From Pseudoalteromonas ulvae UL12 (GTDB taxonomy: Bacteria; Pseudomonadota; Gammaproteobacteria; Enterobacterales; Alteromonadaceae), in assembly GCF_014925405.1 (NCBI RefSeq), contig NZ_AQHJ01000026.1:96010-160009 (forward strand): a stretch of 64,000 nucleotides of DNA, given 5' to 3'. A program made the position numbers and the translations under genes. Of the stretch, positions 7,259 through 16,168 are shown one piece after another; position 1 is the stretch's first letter; every line of letters begins with the position of its first letter. The notes below the pieces were generated by a model. That model worked only from the letters and a program-made list of their open reading frames with translations. It had not been told where the DNA came from and ran no database searches.

Positions 7259-9340
7259 TTAAAAACTGACGCTAAAGCCAATCGACGGTCGCATTTCAAA
7301 ATCATCCGTTTCTTCTTTGATAATCAAATCATTGACGCTCGAAACTTTTTGATAATCTAAGTCGATATGACTGGTATTGTCTTGACCATACACATTCATC
7401 ACTTCCAAAATCAACTGCGCATCGAGCCCAAAAAAGTCGGTATCACGCTCAAATCGGATGTCCAAGCGATGATAAACATCAAAGCGCTCAGAAAACGGTT
7501 CGCCATAAACAGGCAAATATCGCTCTGCATAATCAGGGTTTTCTTTGACACCCACAATGGGGGTGTAAGCTTGTCCACTACGAGCCGTAAAATTAAATCC
7601 GCCGTTCCATCGCTCATTAATTTGATAGTTAAACACCATGTTGACGACTAAGGGGGTATCGGCATAATAATCGCGGGTAATATTTTGCTGCAAATCAGTA
7701 CGTTCACTCTTGGCATAACTGATGGCAAACCAACCATACCAATTATCGGTTTTGTTCTTATTGATTAATAAGTCCACACCATACGCCTGCCCTTCTACTT
7801 GATTGCTATATAAAAGTTCAGAGTCCTGAAGCGCTAAGGGTAAGTTCTCCATCGTTTTATAATACCCTTCAATCGACCAACTCCAATCATCCGCGAGATG
7901 CTGAGAAAACCCCACAGTGGCATGATTGGCCCGCTGAGAATCCAATGTAGGATTCCCAATCCCAGGAGCTATCACATCTAAGTCTTGCATGCGGTTGTAT
8001 TGACCAAATTTGGCCGTGATCGTGCTGTCTTGAGTGACATAATAATTGAGCGAAATGCGCGGTAATAAAAAGGACTCATCAGTATATTTATTGGTTTGCC
8101 ATTGCAAACCGGCCTCTGATTGCCATCGCGGATGAAATTGCCACACATGACTCATCGCAATAAAATAATTATCAGTATCAAAAGTATCATGACCATTGAT
8201 TCGTTCACCGCGATTCAAATCACAATCAGGATCCAGTTCAGTACACACATATTGAAACATATCGTAAGAATACGTTGATTCACTATCAAAATAAGCGGCA
8301 TCAAATACAACCGAATGCGCCTGATCAATATGATAATTGACCCGCGCTTTATAGCTGATTTGCTGTGCTTTAGCTTGTTGAAAAAATCCATCGGTTAACG
8401 TTGCAACCTTGCCGTATTCTAGGCGTTCCGTTTCATTTAAGATCCCCACTCCTACTTTAGCACTGACGTGCTTGCTGGCATGATCCCAAATTAAACTTTG
8501 GCTGTTAAAGTTACGGTCAAAAACCGCATCTCCCTGATATTCAGGATTTTTTAAGGCAAGTTCTGCGCGTTGATTAAAATTAGCACCCGCTTTATCTTGT
8601 GCGCCAGTGAATGAAAAAATAACACTGTTTTGACTGTTCACATCCCACAAAAACTTACCTTGATAGTCGTTATCATCGGGTGCTGCATTAATGGTAATAC
8701 CGGTTAATTCACCATCCTCATCTTCAACTTCTTCTCCTTCATCAAAAAACAGCGGTAACGTGCTTTTTCGAGCTGAGAAATAAAAAGCGGTTGATTCACT
8801 CAATTGACCTTCGAGGAATACCCCAGCATTAAACATCGTAAAATCCAGCGTGGTTTTTATTGGTTGGTATTTTGGATTACGCAAATTAACGTCAAAAACG
8901 GCGCCAGTGGCGTTGCTATAACTAGTGCCATAACCTGCGGAGTAGAGTTTAAAGTCTTGAATTAAATGACGATTAAAAATCGACATCCCAAAATCATGAA
9001 AAATATAACCCGCAGGCATAAAATCCACTTCAAATAAATTATCACTTGGCGACGAACCGCGTACTGCAGGATCGCTCATCGAGCCACCCGCCGCGACTAC
9101 GCCAGGTAATGCAAATGCAGCTTGCAATGGATCGCCCATCGCACCTGGCATGGCCACCAGCTTTTGCGCATCTTCGGTGATTTCAGCCATAATCGAGCTA
9201 CGCCGATGAGTCACTTCAATCCGCTCAACCGACGTTACTTCATTTTTAGCATCCTGACTGACAGGAGTAGCCGCATATAAATATTGTGGGGATAAAGCTA
9301 AACAGGCAAAACCAAGAGGTGTACACGCAATCGCTCGCAT
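7259..9340 (-). CDS. TonB-dependent receptor, intact
   Basis: A 693-residue outer-membrane protein with a signal peptide (cleavage near YLYAATPV), a plug domain whose N-terminal VERIEVTHRR looks like the start of the plug, VRGSSPSDNLFEVDFMPAGY, and a 22-strand-type barrel ending in a terminal Phe (GFSVSF). It lacks an obvious TonB box beyond the VERIEVT segment and has no neighbours that name the substrate. The start at 9340 has AAAGGA 9 nt upstream. No Fur-like box is visible upstream, so the substrate may be a carbon source rather than iron; that is inference. Confidence 0.88.
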   Translation of the reverse strand: MRAIACTPLGFACLALSPQYLYAATPVSQDAKNEVTSVERIEVTHRRSSIMAEITEDAQKLVAMPGAMGDPLQAAFALPGVVAAGGSMSDPAVRGSSPSDNLFEVDFMPAGYIFHDFGMSIFNRHLIQDFKLYSAGYGTSYSNATGAVFDVNLRNPKYQPIKTTLDFTMFNAGVFLEGQLSESTAFYFSARKSTLPLFFDEGEEVEDEDGELTGITINAAPDDNDYQGKFLWDVNSQNSVIFSFTGAQDKAGANFNQRAELALKNPEYQGDAVFDRNFNSQSLIWDHASKHVSAKVGVGILNETERLEYGKVATLTDGFFQQAKAQQISYKARVNYHIDQAHSVVFDAAYFDSESTYSYDMFQYVCTELDPDCDLNRGERINGHDTFDTDNYFIAMSHVWQFHPRWQSEAGLQWQTNKYTDESFLLPRISLNYYVTQDSTITAKFGQYNRMQDLDVIAPGIGNPTLDSQRANHATVGFSQHLADDWSWSIEGYYKTMENLPLALQDSELLYSNQVEGQAYGVDLLINKNKTDNWYGWFAISYAKSERTDLQQNITRDYYADTPLVVNMVFNYQINERWNGGFNFTARSGQAYTPIVGVKENPDYAERYLPVYGEPFSERFDVYHRLDIRFERDTDFFGLDAQLILEVMNVYGQDNTSHIDLDYQKVSSVNDLIIKEETDDFEMRPSIGFSVSF

Positions 9341-9440
9341 GAGATAAAGTCCTTTATAGATTCATGAGTAGTTAAAACCAAACTATAAATACTTTGCTTG
9401 TATTAAACTGTGAGCGATTGTTCGAATATGTAGCGGTACT

Positions 9441-10841
9441 TTAAGCGACAGGTTCGACCGATTCAGCTGGCTTTGAATCATTGTCTTCCATTGCTTCGAT
9501 ATTAATTATTTCTGAACGATTGAGTGTAATTTTAAAACGTTGCGCTGTAATGGTTTCTTCTTTATCTGTTTGTGTCACAACTAAATTTATCTGATAGCGG
9601 CGTTCAACAGCTTGCTTTGAGATTTTTCGGTTTTCCGAGCTATAAAGCCGCCCTGCACCTTTTTTCAAATACCGCACAAACGGCGTTAAGTTAAAAGTGA
9701 TGGTTTCTTGAATTTCATCGTAACCGGGTAAAAATGCCCTCACCACCACTTTGCTATCACTGCGAAAATGCAGCAATTGCGCATCTTGTTTATTCTGTTG
9801 TCGGCGTTTTTGCAAAAGCGCATCCGCTTCGACGGGCAACTCTTTGGCTTTAATATATTCTAACCAAAGAGTTTGCACTATGGTGCGTCTTTTAGTGGCA
9901 CTATTCGTGAATACATTTTGCCACTTAGGCCGCCCACGTTGGATCCAACGCCAAATAAGCTGCGTCATATCATCTTTAAATATTTCACGTAGTCCATAAA
10001 TTAAGCCCAATAGCGCAACTAATAAAAAGGTCACTTCCGCAAAATTTGAGCGAGCATTAAGCACTAATGTCATTACAAAAGCCATCATCACAGCAGTAAC
10101 AATGCCTTTCACTAATCGCTTAAGATTATTATTAAGATTGCGCGTTTCTTTTTGAAAAACAACGCCAAATTCAATTAAACGCTGTAATAATCGCATTTTG
10201 TTGGTAATACGATTGGGATCAGATAACGTAATTAACGAATTATATTGGTTCGTTTCTCGGTATTGTTTTTCGGATTCGCAAAATTCAAACAGTGCCTCCC
10301 GCTGCGCCGAAAAGTCTGAACTTTTTGGCCCTCGAGATAATAATTTTAAAAATGATTGCTCAATGTGCCAACTTAAATAGTTATCAGCTGTTTCAAAAAA
10401 GGAACTGAGCTTTTTATCCGGTGGAGTATAACGACGTAATTTTTTTAATAACCCTTGAGTTTGCTCGCTGATTTCCATTGCCGCGCTAAAAAAAGGCTCC
10501 GGCTCTTTTATTTTCAGGGTTTGCTTGATATCAATCTCTAAGGCGATTTTAATTTGGTAACAAAACAGATTTAAATTAACGCGATAATCGCTTTGTTCAC
10601 CTTTTTGCTGACTGATAAACCGGCTTCGTACAAGAGGAAGGTGAAGTTGATCTGAATAATACGCACTGTGGGTCGAGATACTACTATGAAAATAATCTTG
10701 CTCTTCAAGGGTACTCGGATTGATGCCCATTTCCACCGGTAAAGAGAAATACAAATCAGTACGGATAAAGTCTTGCGGCAATAATTGGTGGCGCAATTTA
10801 AACGATAAATTTTCATCCTGACGAAGTTGAATTTTACTCAC
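9441..10841 (-). CDS. Uncharacterised protein with a central membrane segment pair
   Basis: I do not recognise this 466-residue protein. Two adjacent hydrophobic segments around residues 245-285 (TAVMMAFVMTLVL and FLLVALLGLIYGL) would anchor it in the inner membrane, with long soluble N-terminal and C-terminal parts. The N-terminal half is rich in charged and aromatic residues, and the C-terminal part contains IQRGRPKWQNVF and many basic residues. It stands alone between a receptor and a divergent small gene. The reading frame is long, uninterrupted and has codon use like its neighbours, so it is a real gene of unknown role. Confidence 0.75.
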   Translation of the reverse strand: MSKIQLRQDENLSFKLRHQLLPQDFIRTDLYFSLPVEMGINPSTLEEQDYFHSSISTHSAYYSDQLHLPLVRSRFISQQKGEQSDYRVNLNLFCYQIKIALEIDIKQTLKIKEPEPFFSAAMEISEQTQGLLKKLRRYTPPDKKLSSFFETADNYLSWHIEQSFLKLLSRGPKSSDFSAQREALFEFCESEKQYRETNQYNSLITLSDPNRITNKMRLLQRLIEFGVVFQKETRNLNNNLKRLVKGIVTAVMMAFVMTLVLNARSNFAEVTFLLVALLGLIYGLREIFKDDMTQLIWRWIQRGRPKWQNVFTNSATKRRTIVQTLWLEYIKAKELPVEADALLQKRRQQNKQDAQLLHFRSDSKVVVRAFLPGYDEIQETITFNLTPFVRYLKKGAGRLYSSENRKISKQAVERRYQINLVVTQTDKEETITAQRFKITLNRSEIINIEAMEDNDSKPAESVEPVA

Positions 10842-10984
10842 TAAAAATCGAATCTCTAAATATTACTTACTGAGATTATAGCCTAACAGACTGAATTTAT
10901 ATCTTTTTTTTAATAAAAATCAGCACTAAGATTTGATCGAGAACTTCTGTTATACTAATTGACCAACAAATAACCCGTAGCAAC

Positions 10985-11260
10985 ATGAATAAAAAACTCG
11001 ATAAATTATTAAAAACACATCAAAAGCTCATCCATTCTGAAAACCAGAAGGTCGTGTCTCATGTGCAACGTGCTAAAGATGATTGGATCCTCAATACCGT
11101 CATGATCGAAGGATGTGATGTCGCATTTAAATTTCAGCGTAAAAAGAAATACAAATCACTGGTTGGCGCTCAAGTAAACTTAACTTACTACCCTCAAACC
11201 GATACCGTGGCTGGCTTTGAAATCGAAGTTATGAAGGTAGTGCGAATTAAAATTGCTTAA
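10985..11260 (+). CDS. Small conserved hypothetical protein (91 aa)
   Basis: A basic, soluble 91-residue protein beginning MNKKLDKLLKTHQKLIHSEN, with no signal peptide or membrane segment. The middle section (DDWILNTVMIEGCDVAFKFQRKKKY) looks like beta-strands. I cannot name a family. It converges on the M14-family gene with a 6-bp gap. The frame is plausible because a promoter-like AT-rich spacer precedes it and the sequence has normal amino acid composition. Confidence 0.65.
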   Translation: MNKKLDKLLKTHQKLIHSENQKVVSHVQRAKDDWILNTVMIEGCDVAFKFQRKKKYKSLVGAQVNLTYYPQTDTVAGFEIEVMKVVRIKIA

Positions 11261-11266
11261 TGGCGA

Positions 11267-12268
11267 TTATTCAAAAATCTCGTGCATTATTTCAACATGC
11301 TCTGCCACTTCTTCCGTTTGTGAAAACATAGCAATATGCATCAGTGCATCGCCTTCTTGCACTAACGGAATATTTAAACGACCAATGACAATCCCTTCAT
11401 TTTTCGCTTTAATGGTTTCAACACGCTGACCATTTGGCTCATAAATTTTAGCTATGGCTTCGTCTTTCTGAACATGATCACCTAAGTTTTTCAACAAATG
11501 CACTATGCCACTTTCTGTTGCTCTAAGCCAAGAGCTGGTACTTGCAACAAAAGGGGCCACAGTATGCTTGCGGTTAACCTTACGTAACATGCCCAAATGA
11601 CGCATGACATCGAGTACCCCTCTTAGGCCGGCGCGAATACATAGCTCATCAAATCGCAATGCTTCACCTGCTTCATACAGTAAGATTTTAACCCCACTAT
11701 CGGCAGCAGCTTGGCGCAAAGATCCATCACGTAAGTTTGAATTTAATAACACAGGTACACCAAACGCTTCAGCCATCGCCAAGGTTTCTTCATCTTGAAG
11801 ATTGGCTCGCACTTGAGGCAAATTACTGCGATGAACCGCCCCTGTATGTAAATCAATGCCATAATCGCATTTTTCAACGATTTCTTTTAAAAATAAATTG
11901 GCCAGACGCCCTGCTAGTGAGCCTTTTTGAGAGCCCGGAAAACAGCGATTTAAATCACGGCGATCGGGTAAATAGCGGCTTTGATTAAGTACACCAAATA
12001 CATTCACCATAGGGACTAAAATCAAGGTGCCTTTGAGCGATTTTAATGCCTCTTGGCTTTGCAAACGTCTGATAATCTCGATGCCATTGAGCTCATCACC
12101 ATGAATCGCCGCGCTGATAAATAAATTGGGTCCAGCACGTTTACCACGGATCACCGTGACAGGAATCGACATATCGGTTCCTGTGTATAATTTTGCCACC
12201 GGGATATTGATTTGAGAACGGCTGCCAAGCGCAATCTCAGTTCCACAAAAGACAAATGATTTTGGCAC
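11267..12268 (-). CDS. Succinylglutamate desuccinylase/aspartoacylase-family (M14) enzyme
   Basis: A 333-residue zinc-dependent amidohydrolase of the AstE/ASPA group. The zinc ligands are visible in ISAAIHGDELNGIEII (His and Glu, near residues 55-58) and in YGIDLHTGAVHR (His near 148). The C-terminal ~90 residues form the barrel-sandwich domain typical of these proteins (VRATESG, AIAKIYEPNGQRVETIKAKN). Related genes often sit with rimK-type ligases in this order, but none is present here, so the acylated substrate is unknown. It is preceded by a 490-bp spacer with a MITE. Confidence 0.85.
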   Translation of the reverse strand: MPKSFVFCGTEIALGSRSQINIPVAKLYTGTDMSIPVTVIRGKRAGPNLFISAAIHGDELNGIEIIRRLQSQEALKSLKGTLILVPMVNVFGVLNQSRYLPDRRDLNRCFPGSQKGSLAGRLANLFLKEIVEKCDYGIDLHTGAVHRSNLPQVRANLQDEETLAMAEAFGVPVLLNSNLRDGSLRQAAADSGVKILLYEAGEALRFDELCIRAGLRGVLDVMRHLGMLRKVNRKHTVAPFVASTSSWLRATESGIVHLLKNLGDHVQKDEAIAKIYEPNGQRVETIKAKNEGIVIGRLNIPLVQEGDALMHIAMFSQTEEVAEHVEIMHEIFE

Positions 12269-12354
12269 AGTTTAATCACCTTAAAATAAAAAATCGCTTC
12301 ACCATTAAAGCAATCTCTACTGATATTATGTATAGATAATACTTTACGAATAAA

Positions 12355-12535
12355 CTAGGGTCTGTTGCTCTTTCAAGGTTGTTTTTACTGCAAATTGTTA
12401 CTCATTGAGACAAGTCAGAGGCTTTGCAATGTAGTTTTTCTACATAACAAGCCGATAACACAGTCAAAGTGAGTCACAAAGGCAGTTTGAAGAGTTCAGC
12501 TAAAAACGCCCTCAGAAAATAGCAACACACTCTAA
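12355..12535. repeat. MITE-like element, second copy
   Basis: The left end CTAGGGTCTGTTGCTCTTT and the right end, whose complement is TTAGAGTGTGTTGCTATTT, are imperfect terminal inverted repeats close to the 19-bp ends of the element at 22902. The ~180-bp interior resembles the 6942 copy. No open frame. It lies in the spacer upstream of the M14-family gene. The rest of the spacer to 12760 holds nothing I recognise. Confidence 0.65.
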
Positions 12536-12760
12536 TTACAGGACTTTTCAAATTAAGACAATCTTTTTAACAGCTTATATTCTGAAAAAGAAACTAGGCG
12601 GTATGATTTAACATCAGCAGGCTGAGACAGCCATTCAAGCAGTGGTTTTAGCAAAAAAGAAGGGGAATTTGCGTGTAAAACTCAAATTGCTCACACGCAA
12701 ATTCTTTACAATTATCAATAATAACGAGCAACTGTGGTGCTCTAATACTCATTAGGTTAT

Positions 12761-13600
12761 TTATTTAACCCCCAGCTCTCTTAATCGTTCGTCAAGATAA
12801 CTCTGCGCGGTGTAGCGCTCTGATAACACGACCTCAGGATGAGGGTGCAGAAATAATGGCAAAGAAATCCGTGATTTATCGCTCGCTTTACCGCTTGGAT
12901 TTATCACTCGATGGATTGTTGAAGGAAAATAACCACCTGACACTTCTTGCAACATATCTCCGATATTAATAATCAAATTACCAAAATCACAGGGAACATC
13001 TAACCAGCCACCGTCTTGGGTTTGGACTTGTAAACCCGGCTCATTAGCCGCAGGTAGCACTGTAAGTAAATTAATATCACCATGGGCTGCTGCACGAATC
13101 GCTCCCGGCTCCTCATCACCTGTCATTGGTGGGTAGTGTAAAATACGCAGTAATGTTTTTTCACTGTCAGCAATCATGTCTTTTAAATCAATGGAAAAAT
13201 GCTGGCTCACTTCGGCGGGAGAATTATCTTGTACCCAGCTGAGTAATTGCGCCGCAAATTCACTGGCTAATCGGTAGTACTCACGGATCTCTGCTTCTAA
13301 TTGTGCAGGCACACGCCCCTTCGGATACACATGATAATACTCTTTAATATCTTTGACTTGATGCCCCTTAGCCACTTCAGAAACAGACGGCGGAAAGTAA
13401 CCATCTTGAGTCTCTTTGCTAAATAAGAAATCATTTTTTTGCTCAGAATTAAAAAAAGCCTGCCAATTATTATAAATTGATTCAACAAGCTGTTGTGGGA
13501 TCGGATGATTTTTTAACACACCAAAACCAGTATTACGTAAAGATTCAACAAATTGCTGCGCAGCATCATCTGCAAGGTAGTCAACGGTAGGGAGTTGCAT
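12761..13600 (-). CDS. 2-oxoglutarate/Fe(II)-dependent oxygenase, isopenicillin N synthase family
   Basis: A 279-residue non-haem iron oxygenase. The iron ligands are seen in AAHGDINLLTVLP (His-x-Asp near residue 175) and in PSTIHRVINPSG (His near 230), with the 2OG-binding Arg-x-Ser in SRISLPLFLHPHPE. The N-terminal ~90 residues match the DIOX_N region (LRNTGFGVLKNHPIPQQLVE). Length is close to short bacterial members of the family. No pathway neighbours, so the substrate cannot be inferred. Confidence 0.85.
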   Translation of the reverse strand: MQLPTVDYLADDAAQQFVESLRNTGFGVLKNHPIPQQLVESIYNNWQAFFNSEQKNDFLFSKETQDGYFPPSVSEVAKGHQVKDIKEYYHVYPKGRVPAQLEAEIREYYRLASEFAAQLLSWVQDNSPAEVSQHFSIDLKDMIADSEKTLLRILHYPPMTGDEEPGAIRAAAHGDINLLTVLPAANEPGLQVQTQDGGWLDVPCDFGNLIINIGDMLQEVSGGYFPSTIHRVINPSGKASDKSRISLPLFLHPHPEVVLSERYTAQSYLDERLRELGVK

Positions 13601-14193
13601 GAGAGTTCCACCAAAAAATAAAAGCTAGTTTAAAAAGGTATCCAATAAATAACAAGCATACGACTGTTTGAAAAACAAGCAATTAAAACCCTGTATTTTC
13701 TCAACCAACTGATAAAGCTAAGTAAATAATGAAAATTTGATTTTAGTGCTTTTACTTAAAATTGATATAGATCATCTTTGCTTCATAAAAACAGACTCAC
13801 CAAAATGCTCTGCATTTATACAATCAACAATGTCATTTACAGCTTAAATAAGCCTAAAACTAACGGTGCAAAAAGCACCTATGACTTGAATAGTGCCATC
13901 TTAGGGTTAACCGATAAACCTCTCGGCTTTGGCTTCCTGCGTCGCCCTGCCCTCTAAAGCCATTTAGACGAAGTGCCCCCTGATATTTCAAAAGAGTGAA
14001 AAGCGTTAGGTAACGATAAGATCGTATTAAGAGAGCCTCTATATGTGTTTGCATACTGTTATTAAAAAAGCACCACGATTTAACAGCTAACCGACAGATG
14101 AAGTAGATGAATGTATTGATTGATTTGGATTTGACCGCTTGCGCGGTCAAAAAGATAAGTAATGCCTATTGACGAGAGATTGGTTCAGATGGG
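13601..14193. other. Non-coding spacer with a repeat-like block and a perfect hairpin
   Basis: Between the oxygenase and the protease I see no convincing gene. The block near 13855-14100 has the look of a dispersed repeat remnant, and a perfect 9-bp hairpin (TTTGACCGC, loop TTGC) lies at 14130-14151. The hairpin has no U-run on either side, so it is not a standard terminator. Confidence 0.45.
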
Positions 14194-14982
14194 TTAGCTA
14201 CCCAATACACCTAATATCCAGTCATGGTAATTTGACACCCTAACTTGATAAGCAGTAGTACCATACAAACCACCTTTAAAATCAGATATATCGCCATGCC
14301 CTAACTGCCAACTTGATAAACCTACAAGAAAAGGAACACCTTCTTGAAAGATAACAGAAGCACCACCGCTATCTCCTGAACCATGCATACCTTCAAGTGG
14401 TAATGCGTTTTCTGGTTCGTCAAAGTTAAATGATAACCAGTTACCTTTCGCACTTTCAACAATATTTTGAAACTGGTTCATCACACGAAGTGATTTAGTA
14501 TCTGGGTCTTCCCCAGTTAATCCGTTCCCAGTAGCTCCCCTACCATAGACTGTAATTGTTTTGTCTTTTTCACTTTTACCAGAATATATATTGATTGGTT
14601 CTACACCACTAACAGTTGAAGTTAATTTGATTAACGCTATATCACTTCTCGATTCGAAAAAATTCATTAGTGGCGCTAAATCACCTTTAAGTAAATCTTT
14701 ATTAGGTTGGGTGTAATCTGGATGTATATGAACGCTTTCAATTTCATACACTTTTGAACCAATTAATAAATCCTTACCAACATAATCATAAAATATAGTG
14801 TGTGCTACAGTTACAACCCATTGTGAATTTATTAATACTGCATGTCCTTCATGGGGCATATCTATTAGATATTCAGGCTTTTTATCAATGACATAATTTT
14901 CAGGGGGAACATCATGTCTCTTCACTACAGCATTGCTGCATGTAGAAAAGAAAATAATTGATATGATAAATAAAACTTTCAT
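14194..14982 (-). CDS. Secreted trypsin-like serine protease (S1 family)
   Basis: A 262-residue protease with a signal peptide (MKVLFIISIIFFSTCSNA). The catalytic triad is visible: His in WVVTVAHT near residue 60, Asp in RSDIALIKL near 115, and Ser in GSGDSGGASV near 205. No membrane anchor or C-terminal sorting domain. It stands alone in a 3-kb gene-poor, repeat-rich stretch and its codon choice looks more AT-rich than the core genes around, so it may be an acquired gene. Periplasmic or extracellular protein degradation is the likely role. Confidence 0.85.
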   Translation of the reverse strand: MKVLFIISIIFFSTCSNAVVKRHDVPPENYVIDKKPEYLIDMPHEGHAVLINSQWVVTVAHTIFYDYVGKDLLIGSKVYEIESVHIHPDYTQPNKDLLKGDLAPLMNFFESRSDIALIKLTSTVSGVEPINIYSGKSEKDKTITVYGRGATGNGLTGEDPDTKSLRVMNQFQNIVESAKGNWLSFNFDEPENALPLEGMHGSGDSGGASVIFQEGVPFLVGLSSWQLGHGDISDFKGGLYGTTAYQVRVSNYHDWILGVLGS

Positions 14983-15157
14983 ATTACGTCCATGTTCATT
15001 GATGGGTAGCTAACGAGCCTGTAGATTTACTCGTTTTCAAGTTATTTTAATTAGTCTTTGAACCATAACTGAGTTCCTATTTTGATTCAATCGTTTAGGC
15101 TGTTTTGAGGTGAGATTTTAAATCGGGGTTTTAGATTGGTTTTCTTGCGGTATCTGT

Positions 15158-15193
15158 GAGGTGTTGGAGGTGTTGGAGGTGTTGGAGGTGTTT
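15158..15193. repeat. 9-bp tandem repeat GAGGTGTTG, about 4 copies
   Basis: Three perfect copies of GAGGTGTTG followed by a fourth differing only in the last base. It is non-coding and lies upstream of the protease gene. Confidence 0.85.
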
Positions 15194-15356
15194 TCAAGAG
15201 TTTCCCCTGCTTAATAAAAATACATGACAGTTACAAATACCCCTTTGATTTTAAATCTTTTTCATTATGAAACAATACAAATCGGTATCGAAATTAGTGA
15301 TGGATTGAATGACTTCTGTTTAGAAATCATTGATTGAACAAATCACAAACAAACTC

Positions 15357-15385
15357 TGTCGCGACATAAAGTCGTTTAGACAAAC
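15357..15385 (-). repeat. REP-like palindrome R1
   Basis: Read on the minus strand as GTCTAAACGACTTTATGTCG followed by CGACA, this has a short imperfect palindrome related to the one at 16064-16095. The GTAG head of the others is replaced by GTCT, so the match is weaker. Confidence 0.45.
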
Positions 15386-15397
15386 AGCTTGCAAATA

Positions 15398-15624
15398 ACA
15401 CCGATGCCAACCTCCCCCGTGATCACGCCCGGGAAATAAACAATTGATGAGTCTTGCATTTCATGGATGAAATGCAAGGTGAAGCTTGGCCATGGATGGC
15501 CTATCTTCACTGTTGACGTTCACATCAATTGATTATTTGCAGGATTTAGCGTGATGTCGGGGCGCTGAGAGTGTCCAGAGAGGGGGTCAGCGGCAGCCCC
15601 TCTTTGGTCGCCAACGCGACAACG
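15398..15624. repeat. Structured ~225-bp repeat, copy A
   Basis: Begins ACACCGATGCCAAC and ends near CGCCAACGCGACAA. Copy B at 15758 is about 90% identical by eye. It contains nested inverted repeats: outer AATTGATG/CATCAATT arms, an inner hairpin GCATTTCATGGATGAAATGC, a second stem GTGAAG/CTTCAC enclosing GGCCAT/ATGGCC, and a GC-rich hairpin near 15575-15604. No open frame is conserved between the copies. Confidence 0.8.
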
Positions 15625-15694
15625 GGGTTAATTTGAAAAGCAGTTTTTTAATTTAAAAGCAGTTGTTTATTTGAAAACCGCTTTTAAATAACTT

Positions 15695-15717
15695 TCGGGC
15701 TAAAGCCCAACCTACAA
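15695..15717 (-). repeat. REP-like palindrome R2
   Basis: Minus strand: GTAGG followed by TTGGGCTTTAGCCCGA, an imperfect palindrome with a GTAG head as in REP sequences mobilised by RAYT transposases (family knowledge). Confidence 0.65.
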
Positions 15718-15718
15718 A

Positions 15719-15743
15719 AGCGGCCGAGGCTTGCACCTACAAC
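15719..15743 (-). repeat. REP-like palindrome R3
   Basis: Minus strand: TTGTAGGTGCAAGCCTCGG then CCGC. It sits back to back with R2 and has the same GTAGG head but a different palindrome. Confidence 0.5.
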
Positions 15744-15757
15744 CAATTTAAAAACAT

Positions 15758-15990
15758 ACACCGATGCCAACAATCTCCCCGTGATCACGCCCGTAAAATA
15801 AGCAATTGATGAGTCCGGCATTTCATGGATGAAATGCAAGGTGAAGCTTGGCCATGGATGGCCTATCTTCACCACTGACGCTCACATCAATTGATTATTT
15901 GCAGGATTTAGCGTGATGTCGGGGCGCGGAGAGTGTCCAGAGAGGGGGCAGCGCTAGCCCCTCTTTGGCTGTCGTCGCCAGCGCGACAAA
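15758..15990. repeat. Structured ~230-bp repeat, copy B
   Basis: Near-identical to copy A at 15398, with the same nested stems. In the GC-rich hairpin the loop sequences differ between copies while the AGAGGGG/CCCCTCT stem is kept. A short third fragment (CCGATGCCAA to TAAAACAGG) follows at 16125-16168. Confidence 0.8.
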
Positions 15991-16026
15991 GATGTTAATT
16001 TGCAAACGAGTAATCCAGTTAAATAG

Positions 16027-16052
16027 CCGTCGAGCTAAAGCTCAACCTACAA
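16027..16052 (-). repeat. REP-like palindrome R4
   Basis: Minus strand: GTAGGTTGAGCTTTAGCTCG then ACGGC. Compared with R2 the stem bases change from GGGC/GCCC to GAGC/GCTC, a compensated change that keeps the hairpin. Confidence 0.65.
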
Positions 16053-16063
16053 ATCACAAGTAC

Positions 16064-16095
16064 GGCCAATCGCGACATAAAGTCACTGCTACAAT
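16064..16095 (-). repeat. REP-like palindrome R5
   Basis: Minus strand: TTGTAGCAGTGACTTTATGT followed by CGCGATTGG. It has a GTAG head and the GACTTTATGTC imperfect palindrome also seen in R1. Confidence 0.5.
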
Positions 16096-16168
16096 TCGAA
16101 CATACGAACTTTTCTCAAAGCTCAAACCGATGCCAAAACCCCGTGCTCACGCCCTAATATAAAACAGG

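Noticed and set aside
13860..14150. 96-codon minus-strand open frame
   Set aside because: Composition and repeat-like sequence suggest a non-coding remnant; no ribosome binding site or family.
15684..15875. 63-codon open frame in the repeat cluster
   Set aside because: It crosses REPs and structured repeat B and is not preserved in copy A.
15398..15990. Integron attC sites
   Set aside because: No GTTRRRY/RYYYAAC core sites, no integrase and no cassette genes between the repeats.
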